Assembly: GCA_946902985.2 (NCBI GenBank)
Contig: OX336391.1
Location: 148,999,545 to 149,063,544 of the forward strand
From: Meconema thalassinum
Lineage: Eukaryota > Arthropoda > Insecta > Orthoptera > Tettigoniidae
Length of the DNA stretch: 64,000 nucleotides
Direction of reading: 5' to 3'
A program made the translations under genes and the position numbers. Position 1 is the first letter of the stretch. Each line of letters begins with the position of its first letter. Below are positions 1 through 10,691 of this stretch, in pieces. Under the pieces are notes generated by a model, which was not told the DNA's origin, searched no databases, and saw only the letters and a program-made list of their open reading frames with translations.

Positions 1-100
1 GTTTACAAGTGACGGTGCGTTCAGGAATAACACCCCTCACTTTGAGCTGTGGTACCGGAATTACAGGAATATTCTGACTCCGTCCCAACTCTCGAACCAA

Positions 101-2985
101 GTGGTGTATTCTTTGAATACACGGTACCTGAGATATAATTTTTACTGCTCTTTGCATGTTCATTTCTTCCTTCTTCTTTGTCAAACACCAACAGTGATCA
201 TCTGTTTTCTCCTTGTTGGGCATATCTCTTATGTCTTCATAAGTATGTTTCAGATATATAACTTCTGTGACCCACCTAGCGTCACCTCGCAGCGAATCTC
301 TGAAGCTCCTCAATTCTTCCTGGTGCTAGAGGACTTACTTATCCATTTGGCCACCAGATCCTGTACCATCGCCAGCTATTTTCTCCTTGAGCAAGAGGAC
401 TACGTCTACTTCTTTACTCACCATGCTGCTCTAGTATCAACTGTTATCAACTCTTAGAAGACCGGCTCAGCAAGAGAAGATAAATTTTTTGGTTTAAAGT
501 TTGTAATGCTTATATGTTCTCCTTTTGTCTCCTACCCCCCACTCTTTCCCCTTTTTCTTGGTCCCTCCGTGCTCCTTTGAGCTTCTCTCACTTCTTAGTC
601 TGCAGTTGACTCGTTAAGTCAAAGCTCCGCTCGAGCTTGCCTCCTCAAACCAAGAGGCTCACACTCTTCTACGCCATGTTGGCATAGTAGTAGGAAACTT
701 CAACTTCAACATGAAATCAAGATAAGTACTATTTTAAAGGTTTTAACCTCATCTTCATCATTTTATCTACATGCTTTTATAGATTATTTTATAGACAGCG
801 TGAGATTACTTATGGGGCGGTAATCATTCTTCGCGAGATTTGCCATGTTGAGCTTCTGCTTGTATAAGCCAACCTTACTAAAAAAGTGCTTTTCTTAAGC
901 TAATTAAACGAGAAATCCTCTCGCTACGTGGGATATTATTTAGTACCCGCTGTCTATAAATATAAAGCTATTTCCTCCGTTGGATTTTCTCAACCCCATT
1001 TTCTGCTAAGGTCGTTCTGGAACCTTCGAGATCTTGTTCTCTATCTGCGAGTCTTGCCGTCAAGTATTGTTCACGCACTTGTGAAAATGCTAGTTAAAAT
1101 GAGGAATCTTCCTTACAAATTTTTGCAATAGCTAACTTTCTTCCACCGCTGGAACCTCTGGAACATTCTATGGCGCATTTAATTGTAAATTACAACTTTT
1201 TCAAGAAATAGACTCTCACCTATATAGTGCAATCAGTTATTTCCATAATTGCAATAACTTTCTTTTTCATGAACTTTAGTGTTTCTATAGTGAACTTTGC
1301 ATCCATCTTCCTAGACTATAGTGATAAACAGTGCTTGCTCCACGTTTCTACCGCGTCGCGATCGTCCGGTTATATTAAATACGGCCATGAACATTGATCC
1401 TATATCCCAATGATCTTTCCTCAACCTTCTACTAACCATCATTATTAATAAAATTGTAACTTTCTATAAGGTGTCACTCACAAGGTGCCCTTCCCTCTTT
1501 GCTAGTTTAACATTAATTAAATTCTGCATAATTGCTTGAGTGATACAAGTTTTAAATTTACGTTGTTCCTTTCCCATAATTAGGGAAAGCAATTCTTTAA
1601 ACTCTTGAGCGAGTCATGTTCAGGTTTCACGAAATGGAAACTGTCCCATTTGGCGAGTGATTCCTGCCCAAACTTGGGAAGTCCAGAACTTTGCCTTTCA
1701 CTTTCTTCAGGTTTCACAGTAAGTGACCTGCCCTCTTTGTATAATTCTCATATATTAATTCTGTATAAATATAAGAAGTTGTAGGAACTTCTATCTTATT
1801 TTTCATGTTGTTATTCTTGTTATTTTCAAAGTTGTCACTTTCTCTAGAACATTCTCTCCTGAATTTCTTAAGGTGCACTTTTGTACTCCAATTCACGTCC
1901 AAGCTTTAATTATTTCATTGCTCATTTGTTTAAATCTTATAAAGATTTTAGAAACATGTAAGGTTTGAAACCGTGTAAATTGTCAATTGCCTGGAGCAAC
2001 CTTTTAATGTTGAGAGGTCTGCGACCCTATTTGTTAAAGAGTTCAAACGAACTACGTTTGTTAAATTTATATTGCATTATTGTTAATTTCTTCAAACTTT
2101 TTCTAATTGTAAAATAAACAAATCTTTTCCCTTCTCTTTTCATTTACGAATATAAAGTTTAGGCAAAATCCTGTCTTCCTTGACTCTCCTCACTCAATGA
2201 TATTAAAATCATTAATAGAGCTTTCACCATTTGTTGCATTTGAGCAAGAACTCTTAATTTTCACCTCACTAAAGTTCTTCTTAGCGTTAATAGCTAATTC
2301 TAATTGGCCAGTAAGGCAAGTAAAGCTCGCTAAGCCAGCTACCTGCTTGTGGAGACCCTCTCCGAAAACTTATGGTCAATTTTCTAAAAAATAAGTGTTT
2401 CTTTTTGTCTAAACTTTTAGCCGGCTCCTCGCTGAGTAAAAGCTTAGCCATTTTCCAATGCAACCATTGGTTCATTTACCAAGATTACCCAATAAGGCAT
2501 AATCTTTTATCATTTTCCTTTTTAGAGACACTTGGTCGCCCTCACAGGAACTCCATAATTTTGGAAATTGAAAATAACAAGCTTGAGTTAAATCATTGGC
2601 ATTCTTCGAATTACTTTGTAAAACCTAATTTCTTTGAGAAGACATACAGTAAATTTGTTCCTCTCAGTCTTGCTAGACCAGTACTCTTCCCCATAGTAGT
2701 TTTATATATGCTTGAGAGGGATTATACGAAAGCCACTCTCTTGCAAACAGCCCAAGTTCTATCTGTGTTTCTCGTCAGCTTAGACCAAGTCCTTACTCAT
2801 TTTAGGTATCCGAAAGAGGATTTTCGGTGGCAACCACCTTTAAGTGTGTTTAACACTAAACTTATTAATTTTGTGGGACTCTCCTCCTATTTTTCTATCC
2901 TTCTTTTCCAATCCAAACTCTACTTCCTTCTCTTAAACATCTTCCCTTGGTGGGTGGGTTATTCCTCAGCCAATAAACTACCCAC
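101..2985 (-). repeat. Diverged 2.9-kb repeat unit, left copy (LTR-like or non-autonomous element)
   Basis: This stretch is the inverted, diverged partner of 16331-19504. Matching landmarks occur in the same order throughout: the hairpin at 104-122, the CACCAACAGTGATC block near 190, the ACCCACCTAGCGTCACCT block near 270, the TTTATAGACAGCG blocks near 780 and 950, and the GGGAATAACC-like end near 2960. Without the MITE inside the right copy, both copies are close to 2.89 kb. By eye the DNA identity in well-aligned parts is roughly 75%. At 2986 the unit abuts the 3' end of a Gag reading frame. It could be a long solo LTR or a non-autonomous transposon. I see no convincing protein: the long plus-strand frame at 2372-3070 is matched in the right copy but changes quickly at the protein level. 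Bases 1-100 lie outside the unit and show nothing recognisable. Confidence 0.6.
104..122. repeat. Hairpin at the outer end of the 2.9-kb unit
   Basis: A perfect 8-bp inverted repeat, GTGTATTC/GAATACAC, with a 3-nt loop. The same hairpin, with one extra base, lies at the matching end of the right copy (19482-19501), and similarity between the copies stops a few bases beyond it. Confidence 0.7.
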
Positions 2986-3265
2986 CAAGGCCTCCGATAC
3001 CAGACTGATCTGTGACCCCGTATCCAATAAACATATTAATTCCACCAATCCTTGCGTAAATAATGAGTAACTGCCTAATTTCATCGTTCCGTGGTTTCAC
3101 CGTCTCCTCCAGGCAGTCTTCTGGCAAAGCAATCCATTCTTGTATGTTCGCTACTATCCATCCATCTTCAACTTCCGACTGTTGTGTTTGTAGCCTGTCT
3201 CCTTTATCCAAATTTAACATTTTTTTTAGCTCCATTGCGACTCCCATCATCCTTCTGTCGCTCAT
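2978..3265 (-). pseudogene. Gag-linked downstream frame of LTR element, truncated before protease
   Basis: This minus-strand frame overlaps the end of the Gag reading frame (3204-5588) by about 60 bp and lies one base downstream in phase. It reads on for about 95 codons and then stops where the 2.9-kb repeat unit begins (2986). In LTR retrotransposons the frame overlapping the gag end normally leads into protease. No D-[ST]-G active-site triplet is visible before the truncation, so only linker sequence is left. The shared A8 run at 3220-3227 is the obvious place for the frame change, either as recoding or as a later indel. No reverse transcriptase of this element is present in the window unless the integrase fragment at 9196-10614 belongs to it. 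Confidence 0.5.
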
Positions 3266-5588
3266 GTCCTTGATATCCCTGTTGTCTCAGTAGACTTCCA
3301 GCTTCCTCAGTATGTGTATCAGGATTCTTCATTTTCCCAATGGCCTTTTCCCATCTTCCTATCTCTCCACCTTGACTAGCGTGTAACTCCTCTAAGTAAT
3401 TTTGCGATTGAGCGTGCCTATCATCCCAGTCATCTCGATAGTTACGTGGCTCTCCTTGATTTTGATCTCTTCTTCCTTTCCATCGTTGATTGGCATTGTA
3501 ATCACCGTATCTTCCATAAGGCCTGTCATTCCTTCGATTTTCACGCCATTGCTGATATCCTCTCTGTTGGTATCTATTGTTACCCTGGTATGACCTATTG
3601 TTGTAATGATTTTCGTTACGCTGATATGGTCTGTTTTCTCCTTCTTCCTGGTTTCGCCTAGGTGTGGAAGTGCTTGTGTTAGTGCCCTGCGTTTTGGTGT
3701 TTGCCTGTTTTGGTTTGATGACCTCTGTAGTATTGACTAACTCCAGCTGTCTTCCTCCTCTATAATGACTATGAGATGTAGTCTCATCTATTTGCCGTAG
3801 TATCTGCTCTGCATGTAGGGCCGTACTAACGTTCGCTGCGACTAGTACTTGTTGTACGTTTACTGGCATTTGTCTCGCTATAGTCATCACCAGATCTGCT
3901 TCATTTAATGGGTAATCAAGGTCACGAAATTTTAACATTTGCATGTTAAAGAAATCTGAGTATTTTGTTTGCTGGGTGGTTTGGTACTTCCTAGAGTAAA
4001 GCTCCATCCTTAGACTCTGTTGTGTTGCGGGCGACCAGTATTTGCGCAGAAACGCTAAGTTGAAATCTGACATGTTTCCAAATGTATATTTGAAGCTTAA
4101 AAACCATGTGAGGACATTTCCCGATAAAAATCTCTCCATCATCCTTAATCTTCGTGCTTCAGGTACCCCAGTGTCATTGAAATGGTATTCCATCTCTTTG
4201 ATAAAGGCTTTAGGTGTCACCCCTGAATTTTCCGTGTATTTCTGCGGTTTGTAGTCATTTGAGCGAATTACTTGAATAAGTTGTGTGGGCTGATGACCGT
4301 CTTGTGGTGTCGAGCTCCTATCAACATTCTTACGAAATCCTTCCGTGTTTGTTGTTAATGGGCTGTCTGCCTGAGTCTGACTTCCTGCTGTGCTGGACTC
4401 TGGACTATTTGAGTTATCCGGCTTGTCTTTCACTGTTCCCGTTCTAAATATAGATGATTGTTCTAATGAGCGGAGTTCGGCTTTAATAATCCTGTCCGTC
4501 TGCTCTTTAAGTTTATTTTTCACCTCTTGCTCCAAAGCTTGAATACGCGTGTGATTTTCGCCTACTGTTTTAAGAATGGTAGATCTTTCCTCTTTAGAAT
4601 CAATATTCATTTTCTTCCAATCTTTCCTTATTTGTTCTTTAATCGTGCTTACTTGCCCTTCGATCTGGCTTTTTGTGTCATCCTGATTACTTTCTATCTG
4701 GCTCAGCCTTTCGTCTAATGTACTCTTAAATTGCTCTTGCTCCGATTTTAGGCTTTCCCATTGTTCCGCTGATTTTATCTCGAGACGGTCCATATCTTTA
4801 ATTATGCCGGATATGTTTTCATCTACTGCTGATAATTGTTGTTGAATGACCCTGCCGCTTTTCTCCATCTCCTTAAATCGTCCTTCCAATTTATCCTGAG
4901 CTATGTTGACCTCGCTTGTATTCATTGTGCATGCTATTTCAATTTGTTCTAATTTAGCCAACACCGTTTCATCCAGAATGCTAAGTTTTTGATCAAAAAT
5001 ATCTTCCATTTTTTTAATCTGCTCTAATTGTTTCTCATTATTCTTGCTAACATCTAGGGCCAGTAATACCATCTGTTGATTTGTGTGATCTTGCATTTCT
5101 GCGGTTAACGAAGCTAATTGGTTCGTGTTTTTAATATTTTGCGCCTCTAATTGCGAATTGATAGTATCATTAATTTCACTCTTTAATAACCTAGCTTGTT
5201 CCGCCTGATATTCATTTTGTTCAATTCTACTGTTATTTAATTGTGTCCGCAATGATTCACTTTGCTCAGATAATTTGTTTATGGACTCACTTTGTTCTAG
5301 CCTACTATCGTTTAATTGTGTCCGCAATGATTCACTTTGCTCAGATAATTTGTTTATGGACTCACTTTGTTCTAATATACTAGTGTTTAATTGTGTCCGC
5401 AATGATTCACTTTGCTCTAACATGCTAGTGTTTATAGATTGACTCTGTTCTGATAGTTTAGTGTTTATTTGTTCAGATAACTTCGTGTTTAGCGATACAC
5501 TTTGTTCCGCCAATTTAGTATCCAACAATTCCTGTGTTCTCCTCGCCGCACTCTCAATGATCTCCTGGATCTGCTCCACCGTTGCCAT
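3204..5588 (-). CDS. gag: Gag-like protein of an LTR retrotransposon with a long coiled-coil N-terminus
   Basis: The intact frame begins upstream at 5684, but the ATG at 5586-5588 (protein start MATVEQIQEII) is the more natural start, giving about 794 residues. The first 370 residues or so are Gln/Glu/Ser/Leu-rich heptad-like sequence predicted to form a long coiled coil, including 25-residue repeats around SEQSESLRTQLN. A retrotransposon Gag core follows, with the typical helical signatures LSGNVLTWFLSF and LAFLRKYW and a C-terminal region ending ILRQIDE. The tail is Arg/Asn/Tyr/Gly-rich (many R, N, Q, G) and contains no CCHC zinc knuckle, so nucleic-acid binding would rely on this basic RG-like region. 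Family role: capsid of a virus-like particle in the cytoplasm. Unlike most coding relics here it has no internal stop. Its polymerase is missing because the sequence is cut at 2986. Confidence 0.75.
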   Translation of the reverse strand: MATVEQIQEIIESAARRTQELLDTKLAEQSVSLNTKLSEQINTKLSEQSQSINTSMLEQSESLRTQLNTSILEQSESINKLSEQSESLRTQLNDSRLEQSESINKLSEQSESLRTQLNNSRIEQNEYQAEQARLLKSEINDTINSQLEAQNIKNTNQLASLTAEMQDHTNQQMVLLALDVSKNNEKQLEQIKKMEDIFDQKLSILDETVLAKLEQIEIACTMNTSEVNIAQDKLEGRFKEMEKSGRVIQQQLSAVDENISGIIKDMDRLEIKSAEQWESLKSEQEQFKSTLDERLSQIESNQDDTKSQIEGQVSTIKEQIRKDWKKMNIDSKEERSTILKTVGENHTRIQALEQEVKNKLKEQTDRIIKAELRSLEQSSIFRTGTVKDKPDNSNSPESSTAGSQTQADSPLTTNTEGFRKNVDRSSTPQDGHQPTQLIQVIRSNDYKPQKYTENSGVTPKAFIKEMEYHFNDTGVPEARRLRMMERFLSGNVLTWFLSFKYTFGNMSDFNLAFLRKYWSPATQQSLRMELYSRKYQTTQQTKYSDFFNMQMLKFRDLDYPLNEADLVMTIARQMPVNVQQVLVAANVSTALHAEQILRQIDETTSHSHYRGGRQLELVNTTEVIKPKQANTKTQGTNTSTSTPRRNQEEGENRPYQRNENHYNNRSYQGNNRYQQRGYQQWRENRRNDRPYGRYGDYNANQRWKGRRDQNQGEPRNYRDDWDDRHAQSQNYLEELHASQGGEIGRWEKAIGKMKNPDTHTEEAGSLLRQQGYQGHERQKDDGSRNGAKKNVKFG
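3220..3227 (-). other. A8 homopolymer at the gag/downstream-frame overlap
   Basis: On the minus strand eight consecutive A residues occur about seven codons before the gag stop, where the two frames overlap. The downstream frame is +1 (equivalently -2) relative to gag, so a classical -1 slip does not reach it. The run may be a recoding site or an indel hotspot. Confidence 0.45.
5230..5430 (-). repeat. 75-bp in-frame tandem repeat inside gag
   Basis: The segment beginning GATTCACTTTGCTCAG recurs at 5254, 5329 and 5404, a period of exactly 75 bp (25 codons). This keeps the coiled-coil heptads in frame and lengthens the Gag rod by repeat expansion. Confidence 0.8.
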
Positions 5589-5904
5589 AATACACAATTT
5601 ATATGAGACATTAGGGAAATGGCATAAAGCAATGCCCTTTGACACACACATAAAATCCAATGCACATTTACTTTCTTTATCCAACTCAGTTCAGTTATTT
5701 TTACATTTTATCCCACTAGTCAATTGCATCTCTGAGTGGTTCTAGTTTTACTCAATTTAATTTTAAACCCAAGCACATATTTAGTCATTAAATAGTTATC
5801 CTAATCTGATATTAACACTGACTAATTAACAAAGTATTAATTGTCATTTTAGGCTACAGCCTCCTAATATTTCCATGAGTTTGACTTTCTAAGCAAATCT
5901 AGTT

Positions 5905-5927
5905 TTAATTTTATCATTGGGCGCCCG
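5905..5927 (-). other. Possible primer-binding site of the Gag element
   Basis: On the minus strand the sequence GGGCGCCCAATGATAAAA lies about 340 bp upstream of the gag start and resembles the TGGCGCCCAAC-type primer-binding sites that follow 5' LTRs. The first base differs from the usual TGG and no clean CA-ended LTR precedes it, so this is tentative. Confidence 0.3.
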
Positions 5928-7745
5928 GTATCACATATTAATTTTACTTTAATTTAAAAGACAAAAACGTGAACCGTATTTTACTTTGCAAACTCCTGAT
6001 TTTAATTTATTTTTCACACTTTTGGCGGTATCCACTTCGCCTCAATTACATTTAATAAAATATCACTTCCCGGTGATTAAATACTGTCATATCTGCCTGC
6101 ACTTGCGGCATGTCAGTTTTACTCAAATACGCCACTATTGACATGTGTAATCTCCGCCGTTACACCACAGTAAATGGACCCACGCTTGGCCGCGCCAGTT
6201 TTATCCCTATGAACCCTTCAGAATAGCAGTGTTTTATGCAAGAATCTTGATCAAGGGGTCGCGCTCAGTTCATAGTGTGGTGTTTACGTCCGCCAAACAA
6301 CATGCTTTACTGAGGCAAGGGTCATAGGATAAAAACTGTAATTAAGAAAGTAAGGAGACAAGACGTAAGATAATAACAAGATTTAATAACTAATTGTGCA
6401 TAAAAGAAAATAAACAAACAATAATAATAAAAAAAATATCCTCCCTGAATTTTTCCCTGACAGGAATATCTAACACTTTGAGGAGTCAGATGGATCTCCC
6501 CCTTTATAATAAAATTGTGGATCCTAGTTCCACTACCTTGCATTTGAGTTTTATGTGCGCGTGATGACTAACTACGAGAAAATGAGTACTTGGATGACCG
6601 TTCGTTTACAACGGGTTAACAGCCACGGTGCTCACGAACAATCATCACGTAAATCAACGTTTATGGATATGGGCATGACATTAATAAAAACCCTTAAAAA
6701 CTCTAGTGCTGACACACACTCTACAAATCTATTATTTACAGGAATCTCTCTGAGATCCTCATTAGCGCGAAGACGCACTTAACAACATGAGCTACCAACT
6801 GGCCAATTGCTCAATACACACAAGGAAAGACAGCATTACACGTGACTCACGGGTCACTGAAATGAAAATAAACCTGGAATAAACCAACAACAACAAAAGC
6901 CTGACCGGCTAAGATTACTTTATATGAACGAAACTGCATGTTAAGGTAACGCGTCGGAGATTATCGTGATTCGTAGGCAACTCCCATTTATTTCAACAAT
7001 TCTTTTACCATTGATCAGTTCTTATCTGTAATTTAAGTAATTAGGGAGCCAACGAGCACTCCTCACTAATGGCCATGCTTTGCACGTTCAGACAGCCTTG
7101 TGAAACATCTCCCCCCCTTTCCTCAAATACTTGTCGTGTCCCACTCCAGTGTATATAAATAGCCGACCAGCTGTTCCGTTACCTCACGGAATCAACAGCA
7201 ACAAAAATCTCATCCAACTCAACATATGGTCAGACATAATCACATATCAACAATTGCCCCCGCAAGGATACAATATGGACCGGGTACCAAGCTGACAGAA
7301 ATCAGTCTCAGCTGAAATTCCCGCTTGTAATACCACAAAAATACACACATACACACATCTGGGACTGACATGACGCTTTTCACACAGGTCTGCTGAATAG
7401 GTGCTCACAAACATTAAACACAATATTTAAACCTACGATAGAGCTGATTACTCTTCGTCACAAATTACATTGCTCCAATCGGCAATAGTCACACTGAATC
7501 TGATCAATAATAAATCTTAAACAATTTTAATTACCCTCCAATCTACTGTATAATTACATTAATTCAGTCCTACTTCTGAAACACAACAGATCTCCGAGAG
7601 ACGTTTTAACCGCATTGCGTAACATATGCAAACACGGCCGTTCACATAGCTACGTTAGTTAACACAATACAAAAACAAGAACCTTCCACTAACTACATTC
7701 GTGCGAGCTGCTTCCATACAAAAGTGTGTCAGACCAAAACTAAGT
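5928..7745. other. Non-coding stretch, possibly the 3' half of a long LTR
   Basis: No credible coding frame. The interval lies between the LTR segment confirmed by duplication (7746-8923) and the PBS-like sequence. If that PBS is real, this interval would be the downstream part of one LTR of about 3 kb, but the second LTR copy is truncated exactly where the comparison would begin. A plus-strand TATATAAATAG box occurs at about 7147, without visible context. Confidence 0.3.
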
Positions 7746-8923
7746 ATACTACGTTAATCACACAAGCAATGTATTTACAAAAATATGTCCCATAAACCAT
7801 AAGTTAATTTATCAAATAATAAAGAATATTATTTTGTACTCATCTCTCTTGTAGTCACCCGTCAAAGAACGTCTGCTGCCATTTCCCAACTGAATGGTTC
7901 TATCTCATCTCAGCCATCTGGACGGAGTGTTGAGAATTCCAAACTTCCTCTGTAGTCGTCGGTGTCATCTCTGGCGCTGCTTCAAAAATTAGATTATTAT
8001 ACACTTGATATCTGACTACTAAATTCGCTGTTCAGGTACTACTTTCCCTGTCACAGTTCGTTGGCGAATTATCGACGATACTGCCCCTACAATATAGTAC
8101 TGTGACTATCTATCACTGAATTTAACACTTTACAATAACTTCTGTGTCCAAGCACACAAAATAGAAGTCGTTCTGTCCGCAGACGAACACAGTAATCAGA
8201 CGACTACGCCCGTAGACGCACAGAATAATAGTCTACGTCCTCAGACGAACAGAATAGAAGTCAAAGTCTTGGCTCTTCATGCCACTTATAAAAGAACTGG
8301 CCCTAGGTCTCGATGGGGGGGGGGGGAATTTATGCAAAAATTTCTCGAAATAATTGTGGTACAGGCATGAAATAGATATCACTGAACTCGTAACATTGCA
8401 CAGGTCAAGAATATTCTCATTAATCCTAGAATCGATCGTAGAGATTTTGTCTAGGCGATTTCCCGCGTGAATGCTAGCCGAGCGTACCCACGCTAGACCT
8501 GCAGCGTTAACTAGGCATTCTTCTCTCATTGGTTCTCACATTTTCTGTAATTTGGCGGTTCATAGCAGATCTTGGCGTCGTAGGAGTGTCCAGCCTGCTC
8601 ATCAGCCACTCACATTACTGCATCATATTTCTTCTAGGCGCGAATATCACAATGAACATACCAGCAGCATGTCTCACTGCGCGTCGCTTCTATTTGAGGC
8701 GGCCCACACCTGTCCTTTCTGACACATCGCTATGCTATTTCCTTTCACAGCTAAAGTATTTAGCCTATTGTCAACCTGCTTCAGGTATGTCCCCGCTGTC
8801 TCCAACCAATGCTTGAAATTTCCTCATCTCCGTCTGGCTACTTTCATGATGCTGGTTGAAATATTTATTAATTGGAGAAATAAAACATAGAATCATTTAT
8901 CCAACAGAGGATAAAAGGGTTCA
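7746..8923 (-). repeat. LTR segment A (middle LTR)
   Basis: An almost identical direct repeat of 10692-11857, differing by scattered substitutions and a longer G run near 8314-8325. Read on the minus strand it starts TGAACCC directly after a purine-rich stretch (8924-8940) that follows the integrase stop, so it is positioned as the 3' LTR of the integrase fragment. Its other end is defined only by where copy B is truncated. The short minus-strand frames shared by both copies (around 8233-8529 and 11178-11468) look like chance open frames within a duplicated LTR. Confidence 0.75.
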
Positions 8924-8940
8924 CAACTCTCCCACTCACA
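8924..8940 (-). other. Polypurine tract next to LTR A
   Basis: On the minus strand GTGAGTGGGAGAGTTG immediately precedes the TGAACCC start of the LTR, the position expected for the plus-strand primer of an LTR retrotransposon. Confidence 0.55.
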
Positions 8941-9195
8941 AAATTTCGAACTTAGGAATAAAGTCGACAATTTTTAAAAGACTTCCGTAGGCCAAATAGT
9001 TTTATTTCAGAATCACCCCTTTTCTATTACTGGTCTAGTCGCTCCTGTCTTGAATGGCATTTACTCGTTTTCATTTCCTGCTCGTATCTCCCCTCTCAGT
9101 CTGCTTGCATGACGCTCTGGTGCCTGAGGCAACACTCTGCTCGTCTCGTTAATGTTTGTCAACAACCACTCTACTTCCTCGTTTACGTGCCGTAC

Positions 9196-10614
9196 TCAAC
9201 TACTCCTCGTGCACTTTGTTGATAGTAGGACGTCCATATATTCAAACTGCGTCATTAATTTTGGCGCTCCATGGCTCACTTCGACGATACTTTTTTTTAG
9301 GTTGGCAGCGTTGTAGACTGACATTGTTCCTGTGCTCAATTCTTTCACTCTGTAAGCATTGTTTCCAAGGTTTCTTACGATAGAATAGGGTCCTATGAAC
9401 TTTTCGCAGAATTTACTGAAGATTTTCTTCTCCGGGTCCGATGTAGCAGGTCGTTTCACCAAGACGAGCTGGTTGATTTCAAGATCCCTGTGAAACCTCT
9501 TATTTCTCACTCGCCGTAATCTGCGGTCTGCTTGTTTTCTCATGTAGGCTCTCGTCCTCTCCATTCGCAAGTCAGGTGCTATCATTGGATCTTGTGGACA
9601 GTTAATGATGCTTTTCCACGTTCTTACTGGATACTCGTTCTTGTGTAGGACCATAGGGATTTGTCCTGTTGACTCGTGCCTGGTAGAATTCATGCATGTC
9701 TCTACATCCTTAATCTTATCGACCCATTTGTGGTGTTCGTTCGGAATGAAGATCCTCAAATATGAAGTTACACACTTAATTGCTCTTTCACTTGGATTTG
9801 CTTGGGCATGTCGGATACTGCTTAAAACGTGTTTTATACCCATATCTTCCATACCTTTCTTGAATTCGGCGCTTGTGAAATAACTGCCATGATCTGATAA
9901 TATAAACTCTGGTTTTCCAAGGATTGGAATAACTCTATTTCGAATGCGACTAAGTACCTGCTTCGATGTCGTTTTCTGAATAGGGCATAGTACTACAAAC
10001 TTAGAAAATACATCAATGCACACTAGCAAATGACGGCAACCTCGCCTTCCCTTCGGGATTGGACCGAAACAGTCGAGTGCCAGTAGCTCACATGGTTTCT
10101 GAGGTAGCAATGGTCTGGGATACTGCCTCATTAAGTAATTATTGGGCTTTGTCCTCTGACACGGATCACAAGTTGTAATGACGTCACATATAGTTGTTCT
10201 CATACGTGGCCATGTAAATGTCTCTCCTATAGTCGCTTCGCACTTATCTACGCCCACATGACCGTAACTTTCGTGCGTATGCCATGTCAATCCTCGTTGT
10301 AACGATGCAGGTACTAATATGCGTAACTTGGTGTGATCATTATCTACCCATTTGTGCAGCAAATTGTTGACATAAACATATCTTCCTTCTTTGGCTTTCG
10401 CTTCTCGAAATGCAGGTGTTCCTGTAGGTAGTTGCTTTCTGAAGTATTGAATTAAAAGCATCATCCATGGTTCCGCTTCCTGTTCTCGCTGTATCTCACG
10501 TAACTCCTCCAAGAATTCCCGGTCCTTCGGTGTTAACTCCAAGTGTTGTACCATCGCTGTTTCTTCATTATCAGGCTCTGGGTTCCTGCTGAGTGCATCC
10601 GGTATCACGTTCAT
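9196..10614 (-). pseudogene. pol: Ty3/gypsy-type Pol fragment: end of RNase H plus integrase
   Basis: The 472-residue frame opens with the conserved end of an RNase H/connection region (NVIPDALSR). It continues with an HHCC zinc-binding integrase N-terminus (HTHESYGH ... CDVITTCDPC) and the catalytic core. Visible acidic residues are D in ALDCFGPI, D in LSDHGSYF, and a downstream E in the NPSERAIK segment. The C-terminal part contains a chromatin/DNA-binding-like region (LVLVKRP ... IGPYSIVRNLGNNAYRVKEL). Protease, reverse transcriptase and most of RNase H are absent: upstream of the fragment the sequence joins LTR copy B within about 80 bp, so a large internal deletion has occurred. The frame itself has no internal stop. 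It may or may not belong to the same family as the Gag at 3204-5588. Function in the family: inserting the element's cDNA into chromosomes. Confidence 0.85.
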
Positions 10615-10691
10615 CTTCCCTGGGCTTCACTCTCCTCATCTAGTTCCACAACAGCTCCTTCTATGATGTTATCTTCTGCCTTTCGTACCTC

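Noticed and set aside
8233..8529. A 98-codon minus-strand frame conserved at 11178-11468
   Set aside because: Conserved only because both are copies of one LTR; no domain recognised.
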